Notes: generated by a model not told the origin, from the sequence alone. 30,845 nucleotides of DNA from Oscillospiraceae bacterium (GCA_900768245.1 CAAGCE010000135.1:1-30845); one strand, 5' to 3'. Positions 7,507 through 14,866 are shown, numbered from the stretch's first letter. Numbers and translations: made by a program.

Positions 7507-8319
7507 ATGTTTGCAACATATATTCTTCCTGCACTGACATTCGGCGGACTGGGACTTTTTTCGGGTGTGCTCCTTACGGTTTGTTCAAAGGTGTTTGAAG
7601 TAAAGGTCGATGAGCGTGTTGAGGCACTCAATGAGGCACTTCCTCAGGTAAACTGCGGCTCATGCGGATTTTCGGGCTGTTCGGATTATGCCAATGCCAT
7701 TGTAAAAAACGGCGTACCAACCAACCTCTGCAAACCGGGCGGAAAAGAATGTGCCGCAAAGCTTTCGGCACTTATGGGCATAGCAAATATGGACGTTGTT
7801 CCGCAGGTAGCGGTAGTTCTGTGCAGCGGCGACTGCAATGCAACGGAAAGTAAATTCAACTTCAACGGCATACAAAGCTGCCTTGCCGCAAACCGTTTCT
7901 ATAACGGATCCGAGGTCTGTACTCACGGCTGTTTAGGCTTCGGCGACTGTGCAAAGGTCTGCCCCAATAATGCTATAAGCATCGTTGACGGACTTGCAAG
8001 GGTCAATAAATCGGAATGTATCGGCTGCGGACTTTGCTCAAAGGTTTGTCCGGATAACCTTATTGTTCTGCGTGACATTACAAATCACGTTGATGTATGC
8101 TGTTCCTCCACCGATATAGGCAAGATAACACGTTCGGTATGTTCAAGCGGCTGTATTGGCTGTAAGAAATGCGAAAAGACCTGTGAAAACGGAGCGATAA
8201 CCGTTGAAAACAATCACGCATCAATTGATTACAGCAAATGTACAAACTGCGGCAAGTGCGTTGAAGCTTGTCCTATGCACGTTATCAAAAAGTGCGATGC
8301 AGCAGTAATTGCAAAATAA
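7507..8319 (+). CDS. rnfB: Rnf complex Fe-S subunit RnfB
   Basis: RnfB is the ferredoxin-facing subunit. The 270-residue protein has one N-terminal membrane helix (about 6-26), then a four-Cys cluster site (Cys50, Cys53, Cys58, Cys75) typical of RnfB. Further ferredoxin-type Cys sets follow: 138/142/148/152, 171/174/177/181, 212-226 (CSSGCIGCKKCEKTC) and 245/248/251/255. The number of clusters fits the multi-cluster RnfB of Clostridia. GGGGAGG at 7492-7498 precedes the ATG. It is the last gene of the operon and is followed at once by a hairpin terminator. Confidence 0.94.
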   Translation: MFATYILPALTFGGLGLFSGVLLTVCSKVFEVKVDERVEALNEALPQVNCGSCGFSGCSDYANAIVKNGVPTNLCKPGGKECAAKLSALMGIANMDVVPQVAVVLCSGDCNATESKFNFNGIQSCLAANRFYNGSEVCTHGCLGFGDCAKVCPNNAISIVDGLARVNKSECIGCGLCSKVCPDNLIVLRDITNHVDVCCSSTDIGKITRSVCSSGCIGCKKCEKTCENGAITVENNHASIDYSKCTNCGKCVEACPMHVIKKCDAAVIAK

Positions 8320-8322
8320 AAA

Positions 8323-8363
8323 TAACAGCTTATCCGTTTTATACGATCGGATAGGCTGTTTTG
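8323..8363 (+). terminator. Intrinsic terminator of the rnf operon
   Basis: Arms 8325-8336 (ACAGCTTATCCG) and 8348-8359 (CGGATAGGCTGT) pair along 12 positions with one mismatch, followed by a short T-run. It lies directly after the rnfB stop. From here to 8440 I see no gene. Confidence 0.75.
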
Positions 8364-8439
8364 CTTTGCCGGGGTACAATGCCCTTGGGTGCAGTCATTG
8401 CAATGTTGGCTGTCCAAAAATATAAAAGTGTGTACCGAA

Positions 8440-8483
8440 AAAAGAAAATCTCCCTGAAAGCTCGAAATTCAGGGAGATTTTTT
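8440..8483 (-). terminator. Intrinsic terminator downstream of tRNA-Leu
   Basis: A perfect 14-base inverted repeat (8445-8458 with 8468-8481). On the minus strand the stem is followed by TTTTCTTTTTT, the right arrangement to end the leftward tRNA transcript. Its plus-strand reading also ends in T6, so it may act both ways between rnfB and the tRNAs. Confidence 0.8.
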
Positions 8484-8485
8484 GG

Positions 8486-8567
8486 TGCGGGCGACAGGAC
8501 TTGAACCTGCACACCGTAGGGCAATAGATCCTAAGTCTATCGTGTCTGCCAATTTCACCACGCCCGC
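8486..8567 (-). tRNA. tRNA-Leu(TAG)
   Basis: On the minus strand the acceptor arms GCGGGCG and CGCCCGC pair fully. A long class II variable arm, the T-loop GTTCAAGTC and the anticodon loop CTTAGGA give anticodon TAG for Leu. The 3' CCA is not encoded; the discriminator is A at 8486. Confidence 0.95.
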
Positions 8568-8573
8568 AAATAA

Positions 8574-8608
8574 TAAAACTGCTTGCTTACGAAAAAGTAA
8601 GCAAGCGG
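8574..8608 (-). terminator. Hairpin between tRNA-Ser(GCT) and tRNA-Leu
   Basis: Perfect 10-base arms (8581-8590 and 8597-8606) with, on the minus strand, AGTTTTATT following the stem. It could terminate part of the transcription after the Ser tRNA or serve as a processing hairpin inside the tRNA operon. I see no separate promoter for tRNA-Leu. Confidence 0.6.
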
Positions 8609-8627
8609 TTCATTCCAGCTTGTAATC

Positions 8628-8717
8628 TGGCGCGGAACAAGGGATTTGAACCCTCGCGCCGGTTACCCGACCTACTCCCTTAGCAGGGGAGCCCCTTAAC
8701 CACTTGGGTAATTCCGC
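8628..8717 (-). tRNA. tRNA-Ser(GCT)
   Basis: The minus-strand acceptor arm GCGGAAT pairs with GTTCCGC. The anticodon loop is CTGCTAA with anticodon GCT. It has a long variable arm, as expected for Ser, and the T-loop GTTCAAATC. The terminal CCA is encoded (8628-8630). Confidence 0.95.
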
Positions 8718-8741
8718 AGGTTAATTACAAACTATATAAAA

Positions 8742-8830
<89 letters not shown>

Positions 8831-8875
8831 AATGATATTATATTAAATCAATTACGCTCCGTAATCGACTTAATT

Positions 8876-8904
8876 ATTATATCACGGGTATATTTATTTG
8901 TCAA
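8876..8904 (-). promoter_or_regulatory. Consensus promoter of the tRNA cluster
   Basis: On the minus strand a perfect -35 TTGACA (8904-8899) and a perfect -10 TATAAT (8881-8876) are 17 bases apart. A small hairpin, TTACGCTCCGTAA at 8852-8864, lies in the leader before tRNA-Ser(TGA). The promoter begins 18 bases after the histidine kinase stop. Confidence 0.88.
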
Positions 8905-8922
8905 GAGTTTTTTGAAAAAATT

Positions 8923-10020
8923 TTAGAGTGTTTTTCTTGCGGCTTTGTTTATCGAAATAAAAATACGATAACCCTTTGTATTATCAACGGTAAATGTTCC
9001 GCCCAGCTCCTTTACACGCTGTTCCATATTGAGAAGTCCCATTCCCTTGCCGTCGGAGGGAGCGGAGGAAGTGCCGTTATCCTTGATAAGAAGCTGATAA
9101 AAGCCGGGGTGCTCACGGATAACTGCCGAAAATTCTGTGGCATTGCTGTGCTTTACAACATTTGAAACGCTCTCTTTTACGGCGGCTATAAAGCAGAATT
9201 TTATGTTTGTCGGCATATCCTTTATGCGGTCACATTCCACAGAAGCTTTGCAGCCCTCGGGCAGATACGATACAGCATCTTTTACCGACTTTTCTATTTC
9301 AACGGCATCATCGTGGAGATCGTGTACGCTTGTGCGTATGCTTGTCATTGCCTGATCGAGAGTATCCTTGATGTCGGTAAGGCTGCCCAGTGTGTTTTCG
9401 TCTTTGGTCACGGCAAGAAGTGCACCCACCTGCAGTATTGAGCGTGAAAGCATATGTCCTACGTTGTCGTGAATATCTCCCGCAATTCGGTTGCGCTCCT
9501 TTAGTGTTGCAAGGTTTATTTCGTAATCCTGATTTTCTGTGAGGTTTTTGTTCTGAGCGGAAAGTCTTATATTCTGCTCTGTTATTTTGTCACGGGTTTC
9601 AACGGTCTCCTTTTCAAGAGCGGCAGCTCTGACGCTTTTTACAGCGATGTAATAGGCTGCGATACATAAGATCAATATAACAGCTTTGTTCTGCGGCTCA
9701 AAGTTCACCGAGAAGATAATTACAACGAGTGAAATTATACTTGCAATATACATTTTGTATACAGCAAGGTCATAGATCACCAATGGCAGAAGATAAATAA
9801 AATCATTTTTGTAAAGGCAAAGCATAATGTAAATGCAGCTTGATACCCACCTGATAATTTTTGCATGTCTGCCTTTTATGTAGAATGTGCAGTAGTTTAT
9901 TACCGATACAATGGACGCCGTAAGCAAAAGCATAACGGGTATTTCGCAGCTTATCAGTCCCGACCATAAGCAAATAATACAAAGTGCAGCTATCAGAAGC
10001 TTGTCCGCAGTCTGCCGCAT
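8923..10020 (-). CDS. Sensor histidine kinase (HisKA_3, NarL/DesK type)
   Basis: A 365-residue membrane sensor kinase. About five to six hydrophobic helices fill residues 7-130, a coiled-coil linker spans 132-172, then comes the HisKA_3 dimerisation helix with ERNRIAGDIHDNVGH and phospho-acceptor His184. The ATPase domain has the N-box KESVSNVVKHSNA and the G-boxes DNGTSSAPSDGKGMGL. Kinases of this type phosphorylate LuxR-type response regulators, usually encoded next door, but none is present within this window; the neighbours are tRNAs and tspO. A GAGGTGAT site precedes ATG 10020, and a TATAAT at 10038-10043 on this strand may be its -10. The signal sensed is unknown. Confidence 0.88.
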   Translation of the reverse strand: MRQTADKLLIAALCIICLWSGLISCEIPVMLLLTASIVSVINYCTFYIKGRHAKIIRWVSSCIYIMLCLYKNDFIYLLPLVIYDLAVYKMYIASIISLVVIIFSVNFEPQNKAVILILCIAAYYIAVKSVRAAALEKETVETRDKITEQNIRLSAQNKNLTENQDYEINLATLKERNRIAGDIHDNVGHMLSRSILQVGALLAVTKDENTLGSLTDIKDTLDQAMTSIRTSVHDLHDDAVEIEKSVKDAVSYLPEGCKASVECDRIKDMPTNIKFCFIAAVKESVSNVVKHSNATEFSAVIREHPGFYQLLIKDNGTSSAPSDGKGMGLLNMEQRVKELGGTFTVDNTKGYRIFISINKAARKTL

Positions 10021-10122
10021 AATATCACCTCAGCAGCATTATAGCATAAATCCCGAAAAAATACAAATCCTATGAATTTCCGCAGACGACCTCTCATAGT
10101 ATTTGCTAAGGGAGATGATAAT

Positions 10123-10590
10123 GTGAAAAAAATCGGCAGCCTTATTCTTAGCATACTTATACCCTTGGGAGTGGGAGCGTTATCGGGTTATCTTACCCGT
10201 GACGGAATAGAATTGTTCGGCGAGCTGAACAAGCCGCCTCTTTCACCGCCAGCTGCAGTTTTTCCTGTGGTGTGGACGATACTTTATGTGCTTATGGGCG
10301 TTTCAGCTTGGCTTATAGCCAATTCCGACGCCGACACGGGCAGTAAAAAATCAGCACTCATTATATACGGAATACAGCTTGCGGTAAATTTTTTCTGGTC
10401 AATAATATTTTTTACCCTTGAAATGTACCTTGCCGCATTTTTCTGGCTTGCTTTTTTGTGGATATGGGTGTATATTATGATAAAAGAGTTCGGCAGGATC
10501 TCGAAAACTGCTGCAATACTTCAGATACCTTATATTTTGTGGCTGACTTTTGCAGCGTATCTTAACCTTGGTGTATATTTTCTGAATTAG
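10123..10590 (+). CDS. tspO: TspO/MBR family membrane protein
   Basis: A five-helix membrane protein of 155 residues in the family that binds tetrapyrroles and related hydrophobic ligands; its physiological role in bacteria is still debated. Family marks include LNKPPLSPPAAVFPVVWTIL (about 36-55), LYVLMGVSAWL, the QLAVNFFWSIIFF helix and LQIPYILWLTFAAYLN near the end. The frame opens earlier, but GTG 10123 gives the usual family length and has AAGGGAG eight bases before it. The next gene starts nine bases after its stop, so the two are probably cotranscribed. Confidence 0.88.
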   Translation: MKKIGSLILSILIPLGVGALSGYLTRDGIELFGELNKPPLSPPAAVFPVVWTILYVLMGVSAWLIANSDADTGSKKSALIIYGIQLAVNFFWSIIFFTLEMYLAAFFWLAFLWIWVYIMIKEFGRISKTAAILQIPYILWLTFAAYLNLGVYFLN

Positions 10591-10599
10591 GAGAAATAA

Positions 10600-10971
10600 A
10601 TGGAGCTTAAAATTATAGACGGTGATTTTTCCGTGTGCCGTGTAAAAGACCTTTCAAAAGTGAACTTCGGCGGAAATTATTATTTTATCGGAAAGACAGA
10701 CGAGGAGTTCTCGCTTGTGTGTGAAACGAAGGACGTTCCCGACAATGCCGAAAAGCGTGAGGATAACTGGAAAGCGTTCCGCTTTGAGGGCGTACTTGAT
10801 TTTTCGCTGACAGGGATACTCTCGGCGGCAACGGCTGTCCTCGCAGAAGAAAAGATAGGCATTTTTGCGGTATCGACTTATAATACAGACTATATCCTTG
10901 TCAGAGCGGATAAACTTGAAGCAGCTGTATCGGCTCTGAAAAAAGCAGGCTATAAATTAAAAGCATATTAA
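10600..10971 (+). CDS. ACT domain-containing protein (CASTOR/ACT_7 type)
   Basis: A small cytoplasmic protein of 123 residues. The second half, with LDFSLTGILSAATAVLAEEKIGIFAVSTYNTDYILV, matches the ACT_7/CASTOR domain pattern that in other proteins binds amino acids as an allosteric module. It has no catalytic partner domain, so it may be a stand-alone sensor of a small ligand, which is inference. GGAG lies ten bases before the ATG. It follows tspO closely, but no shared function is evident. Confidence 0.8.
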   Translation: MELKIIDGDFSVCRVKDLSKVNFGGNYYFIGKTDEEFSLVCETKDVPDNAEKREDNWKAFRFEGVLDFSLTGILSAATAVLAEEKIGIFAVSTYNTDYILVRADKLEAAVSALKKAGYKLKAY

Positions 10972-10981
10972 TAAATTTTCG

Positions 10982-11010
10982 TTGCAAAGGCAAGCATTCA
11001 ATGTTATAAT
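10982..11010 (+). promoter_or_regulatory. Promoter of the lipid kinase gene
   Basis: TTGCAA (10982-10987) and a perfect TATAAT (11005-11010) are 17 bases apart, in the gap between the ACT gene and the kinase gene. Confidence 0.72.
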
Positions 11011-11054
11011 ATTAGCAATTAACGTAAAAACGCTGAAAAGGACTGATAATAGAT

Positions 11055-12074
11055 ATGAAGAAGATGTTATTTGTTTTTAATCCGCTTTCGGGCAAGGGTC
11101 AGATTAAATTTCATTTGCTGAATATTGTTGACATTTTTACACGGAACGGCTATGAAGTGACTGTTCACCCCACACAGGCAAAGCTTGATGCCTACCAGAC
11201 GGTTTCCTCCCGTGCAGAGGATTTTGACGTTGTAGTAACAAGCGGCGGCGACGGTACGCTCAACGAAACAATAAAGGGACTTATGTCCGTAAATAAAAAA
11301 ATACCGCTTGGATATATTCCCGCAGGAACGATGAACGACTTTGCCTCCAGCCTCGGCATACCGAAAAATATGCAGAGAGCTGCGCTTAAGATCATAAATA
11401 ATGAAATGGCTGACGTTGATATAGGCTCGTTCAACGACGAGTATTTCACATATGTAGCAGGCTTCGGTGCATTTACCGACGTAAGCTATGAAACACCGCA
11501 GCCGATGAAGAATATGTTCGGAAGCCTTGCCTATATAGCCGAAGGGCTCCGTCTGAAACGCCTGAGCAATACAAAGGCATACCACGTCAATATCAAATAT
11601 GACGACGTTGAAATAGAGGACGACTTTATTTTCGGTATGATATGCAACTCCAATTCCGTAGGCGGCTTCAAAGGACTGAGCGGCAAAGATGTTCAGCTCA
11701 ACGACGGTGTTTTCGAGGGACTTTTCATAAAGATGCCGAAAAATCTTGCAGAGCTTCAGCTTACGATAAACGCAGTTCTTGCAAGGGATTTTGACGCACC
11801 GTATTTTTATTGCTTCAAGACAAGCTGCGCAGAGTTCCATTCGGACGACGACCTGCCGTGGACATTGGACGGCGAATACGGCGGTGACTGCCGAAATGTT
11901 ACCATACGCAATATGTGTAAAGCAGTGCGTATCTTCACATCACCGTCCAGTAAGCTTCTTGGCGGAACAAATGAAGTAGAGGTCGATGAGTCCGATCCGG
12001 AGGAATATGTAGTTGACGCATTGGGATTTGTCCAGCCGAATTATGTAGAGCTTGAAAAAAAGGAAGAGGAATAA
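11055..12074 (+). CDS. Diacylglycerol/lipid kinase, DagK-YegS-BmrU family
   Basis: An ATP-dependent lipid kinase of 339 residues, probably acting on diacylglycerol or a related membrane lipid so that it re-enters phospholipid synthesis. It shows the N-terminal FNPLSGKG (8-15), the nucleotide-binding GGDGTLNE (64-71) and PAGTMNDFASSLGIP (89-103, the GTxNDFA signature), followed by the beta-sandwich domain. The acidic C-terminal tail, rich in Glu and Asp, extends past the usual family end. An AAAAGGA site lies 12 bases before ATG. It has its own promoter and a strong terminator, so it forms a single-gene unit. Confidence 0.88.
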   Translation: MKKMLFVFNPLSGKGQIKFHLLNIVDIFTRNGYEVTVHPTQAKLDAYQTVSSRAEDFDVVVTSGGDGTLNETIKGLMSVNKKIPLGYIPAGTMNDFASSLGIPKNMQRAALKIINNEMADVDIGSFNDEYFTYVAGFGAFTDVSYETPQPMKNMFGSLAYIAEGLRLKRLSNTKAYHVNIKYDDVEIEDDFIFGMICNSNSVGGFKGLSGKDVQLNDGVFEGLFIKMPKNLAELQLTINAVLARDFDAPYFYCFKTSCAEFHSDDDLPWTLDGEYGGDCRNVTIRNMCKAVRIFTSPSSKLLGGTNEVEVDESDPEEYVVDALGFVQPNYVELEKKEEE

Positions 12075-12083
12075 TAAATGTAA

Positions 12084-12117
12084 GGCTGTCGCAAAGCATT
12101 TTTGCGGCAGCGTTTTG
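12084..12117 (+). terminator. Intrinsic terminator of the lipid kinase gene
   Basis: Arms 12085-12095 and 12101-12111 (GCTGTCGCAAA with TTTGCGGCAGC) pair with one G-T, then GTTTTGTTT. The 60 bases after it hold an AATTAAGAATTAAGAATT-type A/T repeat and no gene. Confidence 0.82.
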
Positions 12118-12181
12118 TTTAATGCAGAATTAAAAATTAAGAATTAAGAATTATTGCAAACCTGACTTTTACTTCCCGTAT

Positions 12182-12463
12182 TCACTTTTTTATTATGGGA
12201 TATATTTTTATCCCCGATCTTGCCGCTTTTTCCGTAAGCTTTTCAAGTCTTGCTCCGCCGCATTTCTTCATGTGGCAGTAGCTTTGCAGATTTCTCGGAG
12301 TATGATCGGGCAGCTTTACAGACAAAAGGATATATTCCTTCTGTGCCTGCTCTGTGTTTATAAGCTCGATATACTCATTTTCAATATCTGACATAAGCTC
12401 ATTGGTTTTTTTGCAGCTTCCGAAATACTCGGAAAGCTTTTTATACATTTCATCGTCCTGCAT
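12182..12463 (-). CDS. Unrecognised 93-residue protein, last gene of the bofA operon
   Basis: I do not recognise this protein. It is soluble and charged, with an acidic helical first half (MQDDEMYKKLSEYF onwards) and a basic second half containing two Cys (SYCHMKKCGG) and ending IYPIIKK. A GGGGGG run lies nine bases before its ATG. It is the last minus-strand gene after bofA, about 37 bases downstream, and no terminator is obvious between the two. By position it could belong to the sporulation unit, but nothing in the sequence shows a function. Confidence 0.6.
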   Translation of the reverse strand: MQDDEMYKKLSEYFGSCKKTNELMSDIENEYIELINTEQAQKEYILLSVKLPDHTPRNLQSYCHMKKCGGARLEKLTEKAARSGIKIYPIIKK

Positions 12464-12500
12464 TTTTAATATCCCCCCGATTTTTATTATATAGCATAAC

Positions 12501-12764
12501 TCACCCGAAAAATGTCTTAATCAGGGACATTATTATGACCGCAGGCGCACCGAGTATCAGCGATACCACAGTTGTAAAAAAATTCAGCGGCAGATATATC
12601 CCGACATATCCGCCGAGAAAATGTACCGCCGCCAATGATACAGCACCGCTTGCCATACCCGAAAAGGCTGTCCGCACAGGCTTTTCGCTGCGCATATATG
12701 AGCATATCATTATAACTGCCGCAGCCGCCGTTATCACATAGAAAATTACCTCTCCGAAATTCAT
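12501..12764 (-). CDS. bofA: Pro-sigma-K processing inhibitor BofA family
   Basis: BofA is a membrane protein that holds the SpoIVFB protease inactive until the forespore signal arrives during sporulation. The 87-residue protein has an N-terminal membrane helix (about 3-20), a central hydrophobic segment with SGAVSLAAVHFLGG, and the diagnostic LPLNFFTTVVSLILGAPAVIIMSL at the end (LNxxTxxxxxxLGxPG in the family, Ala here for the last Gly). I chose ATG 12764 rather than the in-frame ATG seven codons earlier because it overlaps the stop of the gene before as ATGA and gives the usual family length. Confidence 0.85.
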   Translation of the reverse strand: MNFGEVIFYVITAAAAVIMICSYMRSEKPVRTAFSGMASGAVSLAAVHFLGGYVGIYLPLNFFTTVVSLILGAPAVIIMSLIKTFFG

Positions 12765-13051
12765 TGACCTATCACCATCCTGCATTTTATCTTTTTTTCT
12801 TTTGCAAGCCGCAGCAGATACGCATACTTTGCTTTAAGTGCCTTTTCCTCGTATATCATTGCGTCGATAAGCTCGCTCTCGCACACAAGGTCAAAGCTTT
12901 CCTGTATCTGCACCAGCCGCATTGTTATGTACTCTATATCTTTGATAAGCTCTTTGCGCTCACGCTCTTCATCTTCTTTTTCACGGCGTTTTTTCTGTAT
13001 GCTGCCGTCACAAATATCCTTTGCAAGCTGAATTGCGTTTACAATAAGTAT
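12761..13051 (-). CDS. yaaL: YaaL/DUF2508-type protein without a standard start codon
   Basis: A 96-codon open frame with no ATG, GTG or TTG near its beginning. The product is charged and helical: a K/R/E-rich stretch at 18-36, then SELIDAMIYEEKALKAKYAYLLRLAKEKKIKC near the end, which matches the short YaaL/DUF2508 family. In Bacillus that gene also sits just before bofA. A good AGAGGTGAT ribosome site (13057-13065) lies nine bases before ATA at 13051 and fifteen before ATT at 13045. In-frame stops lie upstream at 13055-13060, so translation must begin here. The stop overlaps the bofA start as ATGA. The start is my inference; the frame itself is clear. Confidence 0.7.
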   Translation of the reverse strand: MLIVNAIQLAKDICDGSIQKKRREKEDEERERKELIKDIEYITMRLVQIQESFDLVCESELIDAMIYEEKALKAKYAYLLRLAKEKKIKCRMVIGQ

Positions 13052-13070
13052 ATATTATCACCTCTTTAAC

Positions 13071-13553
13071 TCAAAGTAATAAATATCCCAATGCCAGCAG
13101 CAGCTTTATATCGGCTTTTTCCCTTGCAAGAATTGCAATAAGCATTATTATCAGAAGGCTGTCACTGTTTATATCACCGCCGAGGATATTTTTTATCGGG
13201 TCAGATGACTTTTCACAGCGTGGCTGCGGCATTTCTTCACATTCCGGCGGAGGGGGCGGAGGCGGAGCAGGTCTGCATTGCTGACCGTTCTGCTCCGTAT
13301 TGCGGTATGTATTTTTCTGCATAGGCGGCACATTGGGAACAGTCGGCATATTTGACATTGTCGGCTTGTTCTGCCCGACGGGTTCAAACCTTGGCGGCGT
13401 AAAATTACGGCTGTTTCCGCCTGACTTCATCTGCTGACTGTTATTCTGCGTACCGTTATTCATACAACGGTTGCTTTGTTCAAGATACTGACGTGTCATG
13501 CGGTTCATCTCCTTTACTCTGTTTTCAGCCTGCAAAATACTGTTATTATTCAC
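13071..13553 (-). CDS. Unrecognised proline/asparagine-rich protein with hydrophobic C-terminus
   Basis: I do not recognise a family. The 160-residue protein has a helical N-terminus (1-30), an Asn/Gln/Met/Pro-rich middle that looks disordered and contains a run of nine prolines broken by one Ala (about 95-105), and a C-terminal segment with SLLIIMLIAILAREKADIKL and a Leu-rich end. Cys residues lie at both sides of the proline run. The composition resembles clostridial spore-associated or scaffold proteins rather than an enzyme. The start is GTG 13553 with AAGGG about ten bases before. It is the third gene of the minus-strand bofA unit. Confidence 0.65.
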   Translation of the reverse strand: MNNNSILQAENRVKEMNRMTRQYLEQSNRCMNNGTQNNSQQMKSGGNSRNFTPPRFEPVGQNKPTMSNMPTVPNVPPMQKNTYRNTEQNGQQCRPAPPPPPPPECEEMPQPRCEKSSDPIKNILGGDINSDSLLIIMLIAILAREKADIKLLLALGYLLL

Positions 13554-13568
13554 CGTTGCATCATTCCC

Positions 13569-13949
13569 TTACAGTTTAAACTCGGAAAGAATACCGCTTT
13601 CCCTCATTGCCGTATAAACATTATAGAGCCGCAGCATTTTTACGGCGTGGTCAGCCTTTTGCTGTTTGTCCTTTGACAGAAGCGGTTTCAGTGCAAGTAT
13701 AAGGTCACAGTTGGGATCTTTCTTTGAAAACGCTGCCGAAAGCTGCATTATCGCCATTGGGTCTATGCTGCCGAACAAGCTGCCCGATGGAGATTGACTG
13801 TCCGAGGGCGGAGGGGGCGGCGGAGCATTTCCGCCGCCGCTGCTGTTATTCTGTCCAAGACCCATACCGCCGCCGAACATTTCCGCAAGCTCCTGTATCT
13901 GCTTCATACTTTCTTCGTCGTTGAGCAGCGATTGTATTTTTTTAGCCAT
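13569..13949 (-). CDS. Unrecognised protein with Gly/Pro-rich linker
   Basis: A 126-residue protein of unknown function. Residues 1-28 are helical (MAKKIQSLLNDEESMKQIQE onwards), a Gly/Asn/Pro/Ser-rich linker including six prolines follows, then a helical C-terminal half (DPNCDLILALKPLLSKDKQQ and onwards to SEFKL). The frame opens at GTG 13967, but ATG 13949 begins a natural N-terminus with a weak GGA before it. Its plan (helix, proline-rich linker, hydrophobic or helical end) resembles that of the next gene, which suggests related roles. It lies 15 bases upstream of the 160-residue gene in the same operon. Confidence 0.62.
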   Translation of the reverse strand: MAKKIQSLLNDEESMKQIQELAEMFGGGMGLGQNNSSGGGNAPPPPPPSDSQSPSGSLFGSIDPMAIMQLSAAFSKKDPNCDLILALKPLLSKDKQQKADHAVKMLRLYNVYTAMRESGILSEFKL

Positions 13950-13998
13950 ATCGTCCAGAATTATCACCGCCGTTTTACTTTAAGTATAATATATATTT

Positions 13999-14247
13999 TT
14001 ATTTACCTTCCGTAAGCTTTTTGTAAAGGGCTGTTGCCTGAGGTGTGCTCATAAATTTTTCAAGCATCTGAGGATTGCTTATCATCTGATTGAAAACAGC
14101 GGCATCATTAGGTTTCATACTGTTTATAGCGGAATCAAATTTGCCGCTTTCAAGCTCTGCCCTGAGCTGCTCTGGAGGAATGCCTATTTTTCTGCTTACG
14201 ATACCGATAAGCTCATTCATATTTGCAGCATTGAATTTGTTGTTCAT
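13999..14247 (-). CDS. Unrecognised small helical protein, first gene of the bofA unit
   Basis: An 82-residue soluble protein that I cannot assign. It is all-helical in appearance, with a repeated helix-turn pattern (MNELIGIVSRKIGIPPEQLRAELESGKFD, then MISNPQMLEKFMSTPQATALYKKL). AGGAGTGGG lies seven bases before ATG 14247. It is the promoter-proximal gene of the leftward operon that ends with bofA and the 93-residue protein, and is divergent from the phosphoesterase gene. Confidence 0.65.
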   Translation of the reverse strand: MNNKFNAANMNELIGIVSRKIGIPPEQLRAELESGKFDSAINSMKPNDAAVFNQMISNPQMLEKFMSTPQATALYKKLTEGK

Positions 14248-14269
14248 AAAATACCCACTCCTATAAATA

Positions 14270-14298
14270 TTGCCTTGCGTTACATTTTATGATATACT
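14270..14298 (+). promoter_or_regulatory. Probable promoter of the phosphoesterase operon
   Basis: TTGCCT (14270-14275) and TATACT (14293-14298) are 17 bases apart in the 123-base divergent gap between the bofA unit and the phosphoesterase gene. The leftward promoter in this gap is not clear to me; a sporulation-type promoter would not show the same boxes. Confidence 0.5.
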
Positions 14299-14370
14299 TA
14301 TCATAAATAGACTTATTTTCAGCACATACATATCGCTGAACAATTTATTTTATGCACAGGAGGGATTTTT

Positions 14371-14853
14371 GTGAGAATTGTGGTAATGTCCGACTCACAC
14401 GGCAATTATTTCGCCGTTGAGGATATTATAGAAAGAAATCTCGGCAGGGCGGATATGTTTATCCACCTTGGCGACGGTGAAAGGGAAACAGACACCGTAA
14501 GGCTGAAATATCCGCACCTTGACATACGAAACGTCTGCGGAAACTGCGACTATGCAAGTATGCTCCCCGACAAAATGATAGTCGATACGGGCGGTGCAAG
14601 AATTTTCTGCACCCACGGTCACAGATACTTCGTCAAAAGCGGCACAGAGCTTATCCGTTCACTTGCCCGTGACAACAGCTGCAACATTATTTTATTCGGA
14701 CACACTCACGAACGCTATCAGTCCTATGAGGACGGAATTTATATTATGAACCCCGGCAGCTGTTCCTGTCCCCGTGATTTCAAAGGTCCGTCTTATGGCT
14801 ATATTGACATAACAGACAAGGGCATAATGACAAATATCGTTGATTTAAAGTGA
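14371..14853 (+). CDS. YfcE/MJ0936-type metallophosphoesterase
   Basis: A binuclear-metal phosphodiesterase of 160 residues, close in length and motif set to the YfcE group. The metal-binding motifs are in order: DSHG (8-11), GDGE (34-37), GNCD (57-60), the His of THGHR (81-85) and GHTH (about 110-113). Starts at GTG 14371 with AGGAGGG upstream. Known members cleave phosphodiester model compounds in vitro, and their natural substrate is unclear. The next gene begins 13 bases later, so the phosphoesterase and the two lipoproteins likely share a transcript. Confidence 0.88.
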   Translation: MRIVVMSDSHGNYFAVEDIIERNLGRADMFIHLGDGERETDTVRLKYPHLDIRNVCGNCDYASMLPDKMIVDTGGARIFCTHGHRYFVKSGTELIRSLARDNSCNIILFGHTHERYQSYEDGIYIMNPGSCSCPRDFKGPSYGYIDITDKGIMTNIVDLK

Positions 14854-14866
14854 GGAGCGTACATTT

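Noticed and set aside
11067..11840. Minus-strand 257-codon ORF inside the lipid kinase gene
   Set aside because: It lies fully antisense to a well-supported kinase, is Cys/Tyr/Ile-rich without motifs, and has no promoter or ribosome site.
12121..12160. CRISPR-like short repeats (AATTAAGAATTAAGAATT)
   Set aside because: They are adjacent low-complexity A/T repeats with no spacers. No CRISPR array or cas gene is seen anywhere in the window.
12764..13069. Plus-strand 101-codon ORF rich in Phe, Leu and Cys
   Set aside because: It is the antisense of the yaaL-like gene; it has no ribosome site and an unnatural composition.
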